The position numbers were made by a program, and so were the translations under genes. From positions 1-9,140 of the forward strand of contig JAOTUX010000030.1 in the NCBI GenBank assembly GCA_029863665.1: a stretch of DNA of 9,140 nt. The letters run 5' to 3'. Of the stretch, positions 1 to 4,980 are shown piece by piece (positions within the stretch are counted from its first letter, which is position 1; the number at the start of each line of letters is the position of its first letter). This DNA comes from Candidatus Nitrosopumilus sp. Lineage in GTDB: Archaea > Thermoproteota > Nitrososphaeria > Nitrososphaerales > Nitrosopumilaceae. The notes under the pieces were generated by a model, which ran no database searches, was not told where the DNA came from, and worked only from the letters and a program-made list of their open reading frames with translations.

Positions 1-1
1 T

Positions 2-922
2 GCATACTTTCCAAACATAGGACATGCCATACCGATTGTAGGTATGGAGAAAGGATTCTTTGAGGAATACCTTGGAAACCAGACGAAAATTGAAACACGA
101 GTATTTGATAGTGGACCACAAGCAATAGAGTCTCTATTTGCAAACTCTGTTGATTTAGCATACGTTGGACCTGGTCCTGCAATAACAGGATATTTGAATT
201 CTGAGAATAACAACGTGCAGATTATTGCAGGTGCTGCAAGTGGTGGTGCAAGCTTTGTGGTTCATCCTGAGTCTGAAATTAATTTTGCATCAGACTTTGC
301 AGGTAAAAAAATTGCAGCTCCTCAAATTGGAAACACGCAAGATGTTTCACTTCGTTATTATCTGTCTGAGAATAATCTAAAGCCTGCTGAGAAAGGAGGC
401 TCTGTTATAGTTTACAATATCTCAAATCCTGATATCTACACTTTGTTTGTAAAAGGTGATATTGATGGTGCATGGGTAGCAGAACCTTGGGCTACCATTT
501 TAGAAACTGAACTTGATGGAAAAAGACTATTCCATGAAGAGGAACTGTGGCCTGACAAAAAATTCGCATCTGTTTTGTTAATTGCAAATATTGATTATGT
601 TGAGAAAAATCCTGAGATAGTTTCTCAATTCTTGTCATCTCATGATGAAACTGCAGAATGGATTGACCAAAATCCAATTGAGACTCGAATTACATTTAAT
701 GAGTTTCTTGACTCTCATCTGGGACAGTCTCTATCTGAAGAAATAGTTGATACTGCATTATCCAAACTTGAAATTACTTCAAACCCTCAAAGTGATTCTG
801 TCTATTCTTTTGCTGAGAAAGCAGATTCCTTGGGTTACCTGGGAAGAAATGGATATGATTTATCTGGAATATTTTACCATGATTCAAATTATAATCTAGA
901 GGATGAATACCTAGATGACTAA
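2..922 (+). CDS. ABC transporter substrate-binding protein, NitT/TauT/SsuA type (5' partial)
   Basis: Extracellular solute-binding protein of a nitrate/sulfonate/taurine-type ABC importer; it should capture the ligand outside the membrane and deliver it to the permease. The reading frame is open to the window's left edge. The residues before the first Met at 44 (AYFPNIGHAIPIVG) match the conserved N-terminal ligand-binding stretch of the family, so 44 is not the real start, and the signal peptide or lipobox lies outside the window. Visible family features are EKGFFEEYLG, the DLAYVGPGPAI segment that lines the binding cleft, GKKIAAPQIGNTQD, and GDIDGAWVAEPWA. The C-terminus is acidic (LEDEYLDD). 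The last 8 bases overlap the ATPase start (ATG at 915), which implies translational coupling. Taurine, other sulfonates, nitrate/nitrite, bicarbonate and thiamine precursors are all transported by relatives, so the substrate is unassigned. Confidence 0.9.
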   Translation, partial: AYFPNIGHAIPIVGMEKGFFEEYLGNQTKIETRVFDSGPQAIESLFANSVDLAYVGPGPAITGYLNSENNNVQIIAGAASGGASFVVHPESEINFASDFAGKKIAAPQIGNTQDVSLRYYLSENNLKPAEKGGSVIVYNISNPDIYTLFVKGDIDGAWVAEPWATILETELDGKRLFHEEELWPDKKFASVLLIANIDYVEKNPEIVSQFLSSHDETAEWIDQNPIETRITFNEFLDSHLGQSLSEEIVDTALSKLEITSNPQSDSVYSFAEKADSLGYLGRNGYDLSGIFYHDSNYNLEDEYLDD

Positions 923-1679
923 ACTAGAGGCAAAAAATATTGTAAAGTATTTTGCTCATGACTCTCATAAACTCAAGGCATTAGGCGGGGTTGACCTCAA
1001 AGTAGAATCTGGTGACTTTGTATGCTTGGTTGGACCTTCTGGATGTGGCAAGTCTACTTTTTTGCGTATAGTTGCAGGCTTGGAAAAGCCTGATGAGGGA
1101 CAAATTCTCTTTGATGGACACTCCGTAACTGAGACTGGACCTGAACGAATTATGGTGTTTCAGGAAGGTGCTTTGTTTCCTTGGCTAAAAGTTCAGGACA
1201 ATGTTGAATTTGGATTAAAGATGGCAGGGATTCCAAAAGAAGAGCGAGCAAAGATATCAAATAGATATCTTGACATGATGCAGCTATCAAAATTTACTGA
1301 TTCGTATACATATCAGCTTTCAACTGGAATGAAGCAGCGTGTGGCCATTGCAAGAGCGCTTGTAATGGATCCTGATGTATTATTAATGGATGAGCCGTTT
1401 GCAGCACTTGATGCACAGACACGTGATTTGCTGTTAGTTGAGATGCAGCTAATCTGGGAGAAGACAAAAAAAACGATTCTCTTTGTAACTCACAATGTTG
1501 CAGAAGCTGCAGTACTTGGAACTAAAGTGGCAATCTTTAGTAATCGTCCATCTGTAATAAAAAAAGAAGTTGACAATAATTTTCCACGACCTAGAGTTAC
1601 CGAAGATGAAGCATTACTAAAATTCCAGCAAGACATTCTAGCAGAACTAAGACCTGAGGTAAAGAAAAGCAAGGATTGA
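915..1679 (+). CDS. ABC transporter ATP-binding protein, NitT/TauT/SsuB type
   Basis: Cytoplasmic ATPase (254 aa, normal length) that powers the importer. Motifs appear in order: Walker A GPSGCGKST at residues 40-48, Q-loop VFQEGALFPW with Q83, signature LSTGMKQR at 135-142, Walker B VLLMDEP at 155-161, D-loop ALDA at about 164-167, and switch His in VTHN (H193). The segment after the H-loop (VAIFSNRPSVI) is typical of the SsuB/TauB branch. The signature has Thr where most relatives have Gly (LSGGM or LSGGQ); all other catalytic residues are intact, so the protein should be active. The start at 915 overlaps the end of the binding-protein gene. The stop at 1677-1679 lies 2 nt before the permease ATG, so the three genes form one operon. 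Confidence 0.95.
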   Translation: MTKLEAKNIVKYFAHDSHKLKALGGVDLKVESGDFVCLVGPSGCGKSTFLRIVAGLEKPDEGQILFDGHSVTETGPERIMVFQEGALFPWLKVQDNVEFGLKMAGIPKEERAKISNRYLDMMQLSKFTDSYTYQLSTGMKQRVAIARALVMDPDVLLMDEPFAALDAQTRDLLLVEMQLIWEKTKKTILFVTHNVAEAAVLGTKVAIFSNRPSVIKKEVDNNFPRPRVTEDEALLKFQQDILAELRPEVKKSKD

Positions 1680-1681
1680 TT

Positions 1682-2440
1682 ATGGCAAAAAATTTTACTC
1701 CTCATAGAATTGCGTTTTACATTGGAATTGTTGTGGTATGGCAGATAGTTTCAATGGCAGGAGTATGGCCTGATAATATTTTTCCATCACCTTATGATGT
1801 AGCTGAAGACTTGGCGTATGGTGCAGCTGATGGTAGCTTGTTTTATGGCATTGCAACAAGCATGTGGAGATTGGTAATTGGATTATCAATTGCAATTGCT
1901 GGTGGTATTGTACTTGGAATCTTTATGGCACGAGTTGAAGTAGTAAATCAAACTGTAGGTTCTTTGGTCTTGGGATTACAATCAATTCCTTCAGTTGCAT
2001 GGGTCCCACTTGCAATTCTTTGGTTTGGCCTAAATGATTCTGGAATTATTTTTGTTACTGCAATTGGGGCAGTATTTGCAGTAACTATCAACACATACAC
2101 TGGAGTCAAAAACATTGATCCTCACTTTATAGAGGCTGCGCGAAATATGGGTGCAAAGGGTGGTCAACTAGTTACATCTGTATTAATTCCTGCAGCATTT
2201 CCGTACATGATTTCCGGCTTCAAGCAAGGTTGGGCATTTGCATGGAGAGGTGTTATTGGTGCTGAGTTGCTATTTGCGTATCTAGGATTGGGTTTCTTGC
2301 TTAATGTAGGACGTTCTCTAACTGATGTCTCCCAGGTAATTGCAATAATGCTTGTGATTATGGGAATTGGTCTTGTAATTGATGGCGTGGTATTTCAAAG
2401 ACTAGAACACAAGGTAATGTCTCGCTGGGGATTAAGATAA
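1682..2440 (+). CDS. ABC transporter permease, NitT/TauT/SsuC type
   Basis: Integral membrane subunit (252 aa) that forms the channel of the importer. About six hydrophobic segments are visible, near residues 10-28, 64-83, 94-116, 121-138, 184-208 and 218-237. The cytoplasmic EAA loop that docks on the ATPase is at about 151-168 (EAARNMGAKGGQLVTSVLIP), followed by the conserved GWAFAWRGVIGAELL stretch. Residues 96-116 (SIPSVAWVPLAILWFG) are the usual family signature. I chose ATG at 1682, two bases after the ATPase stop. A TTG at 1676 is in frame and would add two residues with a 4-nt overlap; I think it less likely but cannot exclude it. The stop codon lies in the 10-base palindrome GATAATTATC (2436-2445). 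No T-rich terminator follows directly. Confidence 0.95.
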   Translation: MAKNFTPHRIAFYIGIVVVWQIVSMAGVWPDNIFPSPYDVAEDLAYGAADGSLFYGIATSMWRLVIGLSIAIAGGIVLGIFMARVEVVNQTVGSLVLGLQSIPSVAWVPLAILWFGLNDSGIIFVTAIGAVFAVTINTYTGVKNIDPHFIEAARNMGAKGGQLVTSVLIPAAFPYMISGFKQGWAFAWRGVIGAELLFAYLGLGFLLNVGRSLTDVSQVIAIMLVIMGIGLVIDGVVFQRLEHKVMSRWGLR

Positions 2441-2481
2441 TTATCATCAATTAATCCATTGTTGATTCATCACAAATCTTC

Positions 2482-2512
2482 ATAACCCTAGTAGAGATTA
2501 TGAAATAATTAG
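2482..2512 (+). repeat. TGAAA-loop hairpin unit, copy A
   Basis: The unit begins ATAACCCT, contains TAGA, then has a short stem GATTA/TAATT (2496-2500 with 2506-2510, outer pair G-T) closing the loop TGAAA (2501-2505), and ends TTAG. Copy B, about 80 bases downstream, repeats this layout with a different stem. The short AT-rich stem is weak alone; its interest lies in the match with copy B. Orientation is given as + but is not certain. Confidence 0.45.
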
Positions 2513-2530
2513 AAATGGTTAGATCTTAAG

Positions 2531-2554
2531 ACCAAAAACGATTAGTTGTTTGGT
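2531..2554 (+). other. Bulged hairpin between the two TGAAA units
   Basis: ACCAAA (2531-2536) pairs fully with TTTGGT (2549-2554). After a single bulged G at 2548 the helix continues AAC (2537-2539) with GTT (2545-2547), closing a 5-nt loop GATTA. That makes nine pairs with one bulge. No T-run follows, so it does not look like a terminator. Confidence 0.45.
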
Positions 2555-2561
2555 GACAGTT

Positions 2562-2598
2562 ATAACCCTTAACTAGAATACTATGAAATAGTATTTAG
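2562..2598 (+). repeat. TGAAA-loop hairpin unit, copy B
   Basis: Same layout as copy A: ATAACCCT, then TAGA, then a perfect 7-bp stem AATACTA (2577-2583) with TAGTATT (2589-2595), extendable by a G-T pair, around the same TGAAA loop (2584-2588), ending TTAG. Stem bases differ from copy A but pairing is kept, as expected if structure matters. Ten bases of this copy (2583-2592, ATGAAATAGT) recur inverted at 2769-2778. Confidence 0.5.
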
Positions 2599-2638
2599 GA
2601 AGCACGTATAATTTGTATGAATAAATTCTTCGTGTTCG

Positions 2639-2644
2639 TTAAAT
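2639..2644 (+). promoter_or_regulatory. TATA-like box for the candidate ncRNA
   Basis: TTAAAT centred near 2641.5 lies about 26 bases before 2667, where the 13-bp helix begins. That is the usual archaeal TATA-to-start distance. In such AT-rich DNA a six-base match is weak evidence alone. Confidence 0.3.
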
Positions 2645-2666
2645 GCTAATTTGTTATTGTTTTATC

Positions 2667-2757
2667 ATGCAATGATGTCATTACAATCTTGTTCATTAAC
2701 CGCCTGACCGACCATGCGGATTCCTACGATAGAGTCATAGACACGGCATCATTGCAT
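2667..2757 (+). ncRNA. Candidate structured non-coding RNA, unknown family
   Basis: ATGCAATGATGTC (2667-2679) pairs over all 13 positions with GGCATCATTGCAT (2745-2757), counting one G-U wobble (2678 with 2746). It encloses 65 bases. On the - strand the wobble becomes an A-C mismatch, so the + strand is the better transcript. The enclosed 2698-2750 is markedly GC-rich for this AT-rich window (about half G+C by hand count), as is typical of structured RNAs in AT-rich archaea. Inside, CCGC (2700-2703) can pair with GCGG (2716-2719). A TATA-like box precedes it by 26 bases and a T-rich tract follows. It is not a tRNA, and a C/D box RNA is not supported. Function unknown; a decayed gene fragment remains possible. 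Confidence 0.45.
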
Positions 2758-2790
2758 TCTCTAATTCCACTATTTCATGAACTTATTGCA

Positions 2791-2812
2791 TGTTTCCTAT
2801 TTCTTTATTTTT
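2791..2812 (+). terminator. T-rich tract, possible + strand terminator
   Basis: TGTTTCCTATTTC followed by TTTATTTTT is strongly T-rich on the + strand, the usual form of an archaeal intrinsic terminator. It lies 34 bases after the candidate ncRNA. It runs into the last codons of the MFS gene on the other strand (lysine codons AAA/AAG), so its T-richness is partly explained by coding. Confidence 0.35.
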
Positions 2813-3897
2813 AATGAAACAATAAATGCGCAAACAATCACTGCAATTGCAAAGTACATCACTGCTGTATAATCAAACAAAAATGCAATTCCTCCAGATA
2901 TTACAGGACCAATAACAGTTGCAATGGATATAGTTGAACTAAATATCCCGGTTGATGTGGAGCGGGGATTATTTTCCATCAGATGGAAATTCCCGCCAAT
3001 AAACAAAAATGCCCAAGTTGCACCTACTAATGCCATAAACGGCATTGCCATCCACCATTCTGTAATTACTGCTAATCCAACAAAGACAAATGTAGTACAA
3101 CCAATTCCAATCTTAAATTTTGTAACATTTGAGATTTTTATCTTGCTTGCCATTAGATTCATCAAGACAAATGCAGTCAAAGTATTTGCAACATAGACAA
3201 TTGATATCTCATACAGCTCAGCTCCCAGTTTTTCAATTAGCATGATTGGCAAAATCACCCAAACAGCTGCAGCTCCTATGTGTCGCAATAAAAGAGACAA
3301 AAACATGTACTTGTTTTTTGAGATTACTCTTTTGGTAGTTCCAGGTTCTATCTCTTTTTCCTGTAATGTATTTGGCATTCTTGCTGTAAAAATAAACCCA
3401 ATAACAAAAAATGCAGAACTAATCAAAAATATTAATTTCAAGTCATTTGCAAAGCCTGCTGCTGCAATTCCTGCAAGCCATCCCAATGCATGAAATGAAA
3501 TTACAGTTGCTGCACGTCTTTTATCCACATTTGCCTCATATGCATATGCAATCATTGCAGGAATCATAATCCCTGTTGCAACGCCTGCTGCGATTCTTAC
3601 GATAAACAATAGTGTGATGTCATCTGCAAAATAGTGTAGTCCAAAGGCTGCAGCACATCCGATAAAACCAATCCTGATAAATTTGAGCCTGGTTCCCTTT
3701 TTGTCTGAGTGTCTTCCAAAGTAAATCTCTGATAAAATCTGGGCAAAGCTAAATGATGCTACTATCAACCCAATCTCAAAGATAGAATCAGTAACGCCCT
3801 TTGCTATGATTGGCATGAACACAAATACTATGGAAATTCCAGCATGTTGAAAAAAAGTTGCACTACGAACTAGATTGTTCACCTGAATCTTTTGCAT
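2797..3897 (-). CDS. Major facilitator superfamily (MFS) transporter
   Basis: Secondary transporter of the inner membrane, 366 aa with about 11-12 hydrophobic helices, slightly short for the usual 400 or so. The MFS motif A between helices 2 and 3 is visible as GRHSDKKGTR (residues 61-70), and helix 4 starts with RIAAGVATG (101-109), the usual RxxxG pattern. A polar loop at about 173-197 (PNTLQEKEIEPGTTKR) separates the two halves. No substrate-specific signature is apparent; drug efflux, sugar and small-metabolite transporters share these motifs. The ATG at 3897 is well placed. An AGGTGG occurs about 27 bases upstream, too far to be a normal ribosome site for it. The gene is divergent from the methionine synthase genes and convergent with the ABC operon; neither gives a firm functional link. 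Confidence 0.9.
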   Translation of the reverse strand: MQKIQVNNLVRSATFFQHAGISIVFVFMPIIAKGVTDSIFEIGLIVASFSFAQILSEIYFGRHSDKKGTRLKFIRIGFIGCAAAFGLHYFADDITLLFIVRIAAGVATGIMIPAMIAYAYEANVDKRRAATVISFHALGWLAGIAAAGFANDLKLIFLISSAFFVIGFIFTARMPNTLQEKEIEPGTTKRVISKNKYMFLSLLLRHIGAAAVWVILPIMLIEKLGAELYEISIVYVANTLTAFVLMNLMASKIKISNVTKFKIGIGCTTFVFVGLAVITEWWMAMPFMALVGATWAFLFIGGNFHLMENNPRSTSTGIFSSTISIATVIGPVISGGIAFLFDYTAVMYFAIAVIVCAFIVSLKIKK

Positions 3898-3930
3898 AAA
3901 TGTACAAAAGAATTACTTTCCACCTAATTT

Positions 3931-3937
3931 CAATATA
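3931..3937 (-). promoter_or_regulatory. TATA-like box for the MFS gene
   Basis: On the - strand TATATTG lies about 37 bases from the ATG at 3897, which would give a leader of roughly 10 nt. It shares the 88-bp divergent region with the methionine synthase promoter. Confidence 0.35.
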
Positions 3938-3953
3938 CGCAATTCCAAAAAGA

Positions 3954-3962
3954 GTTAAACTA
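3954..3962 (+). promoter_or_regulatory. TATA-like box for the methionine synthase genes
   Basis: GTTAAACTA is centred about 28 bases before the TTG start at 3986, so the transcript would begin at or next to the start codon (leaderless). No cobalamin riboswitch or other long leader could fit between this box and the start. Confidence 0.35.
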
Positions 3963-3985
3963 AACAACAATATCTTGAAATTAAA

Positions 3986-4948
3986 TTGCCAGAAAAAGAG
4001 CCATTCCTTGATGCACTACAAAATAGAATTCTACTTTTTGATGGTGCCATGGGAACTGAGATTCAAAAGTTTGATCCAAAACCTGAGGACTTTCCAAAAA
4101 ACCAGGATGGATTCAATGATGGATTAGTATTGACACATCCAGAATGGATAAAGCAGATTCATAGAAATTATTTGGATGCAGGTTCAGACTGTATAGAGAC
4201 TAATTCCTTTGGATCAAACAAGATAAAGCTAGACGAGTACGGTTTTGGTGATGATACAATTAATTTTAACAAAAAAATTGCACAGCTAGCATCTGAAGTG
4301 TGCAAAGAATATTCTGACAAACCTCGTTATGTGATTGGCTCTATGGGACCATCTGGGTTTCTTCCAAGTTCAAATGATCCTGATTTGGGACAAAAACCGC
4401 TTGATGAATTACAACAAGCATTTGAGTTGCAAGCTGAAGGATTAATCCTTGGAGGAGTTGATGCATTACTAATTGAAACAAGCCAGGATATACTTGAGGT
4501 AAAATTGGTAATAGAGGCATGTCATAATGCAATTAAAAAAACTGGTAAAAAAATACCCATAATATCAAATGCAACTTTAGACCAATATGGAAAGATGCTC
4601 CTTGGAACAAACATCCAAGCAGCATATACCACAGTATCTGATATGGGAATTGATGTCTTTGGGTTAAATTGCTCAACTGGACCAATAGAGATGACTCCAA
4701 GTGTACAATGGCTTGATGAGCAAAACGAACATGATATTTTGGTGGTACCAAATGCAGGAATGCCTGAAAACCAGGGAGGACAGGCAGTCTACAAGATGAC
4801 TCCTGAGAAAATGGGTGATGCGTTAGGTGATTTTCTAAATGAATACAAAAAGGTCAGAATTATTGGCGGTTGCTGTGGAACTAGTCCTGAACACATCAAA
4901 GTATTAAGAAAAGTAATTGATCAAAAGGCCAACTCTCTCAAGGGTTAG
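3986..4948 (+). CDS. Homocysteine S-methyltransferase subunit of split methionine synthase (MetH N-terminal module)
   Basis: Zinc-dependent homocysteine-binding TIM barrel (320 aa), matching the first module of cobalamin-dependent MetH; it transfers a methyl group from methyl-cobalamin to homocysteine. DGAMGTEIQ (residues 19-27) is the family start motif, with ETNSFGSNKIKLDEYG at 71-86. The three zinc-ligand cysteines are present: C229 in GLNCSTGP and C296/C297 in GGCCGTSPEHI. The start is TTG at 3986. An in-frame stop at 3956-3958 bounds it upstream, no in-frame ATG lies between, and the first internal ATG would remove the DGAMGT core. The next gene, 32 bp downstream, supplies the remaining MetH modules, so the two proteins must work together. 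A stand-alone methyltransferase using another donor, such as S-methylmethionine, is less likely given that neighbour. Confidence 0.93.
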   Translation: MPEKEPFLDALQNRILLFDGAMGTEIQKFDPKPEDFPKNQDGFNDGLVLTHPEWIKQIHRNYLDAGSDCIETNSFGSNKIKLDEYGFGDDTINFNKKIAQLASEVCKEYSDKPRYVIGSMGPSGFLPSSNDPDLGQKPLDELQQAFELQAEGLILGGVDALLIETSQDILEVKLVIEACHNAIKKTGKKIPIISNATLDQYGKMLLGTNIQAAYTTVSDMGIDVFGLNCSTGPIEMTPSVQWLDEQNEHDILVVPNAGMPENQGGQAVYKMTPEKMGDALGDFLNEYKKVRIIGGCCGTSPEHIKVLRKVIDQKANSLKG

Positions 4949-4980
4949 GTATTTACAAAAACTGAGATGACCTTACACTG

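Larger units (their letters stand above)
2441..2796. other. 356-bp gap between convergent genes, rich in hairpins
   Basis: No convincing protein gene lies here. The gap separates the 3' ends of the permease (+) and the MFS transporter (-), where compact archaeal genomes usually leave little space. It contains a repeated hairpin unit (2482-2512 and 2562-2598), a bulged hairpin (2531-2554), a GC-rich block closed by a 13-bp helix (2667-2757) and a T-rich tract near the right end. The first 40 bp and the stretch 2600-2637 show nothing I can name. Confidence 0.8.

Noticed and set aside
44..46. ATG at 44 as start of the substrate-binding protein
   Set aside because: The frame is open upstream to the window edge and those residues match the conserved N-terminal part of the family, so the true start lies outside.
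2444..2472. Pair of TGATGA boxes on the - strand suggesting a C/D RNA
   Set aside because: No CTGA lies between or after them at the expected spacing, and the downstream side runs straight into the permease coding region.
2672..2707. C/D box sRNA (ATGATGT then CTGA) on the + strand
   Set aside because: The gap between the two boxes is about 25 bases, twice the normal guide spacing, and no D' or C' box lies between them.
2667..2757. Miniature transposable element with 13-bp terminal inverted repeats
   Set aside because: The flanking bases show no target-site duplication, and the inverted arms contain a wobble that suits RNA pairing better than transposase ends.
2620..2760. tRNA hidden in the GC-rich block
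   Set aside because: No T-loop of the TTCRA form, no acceptor stem at the right distance and no CCA-proximal pairing on either strand.
3898..3985. Cobalamin or SAM riboswitch upstream of the methionine synthase genes
   Set aside because: Only 88 bp separate the divergent genes and the likely TATA box leaves almost no leader, so no aptamer fits.
4949..4980. Sequencing error or frameshift splitting metH
   Set aside because: Domains on both sides are complete, the first protein ends normally after its zinc motif, and the gap has its own stop codons and a possible promoter.
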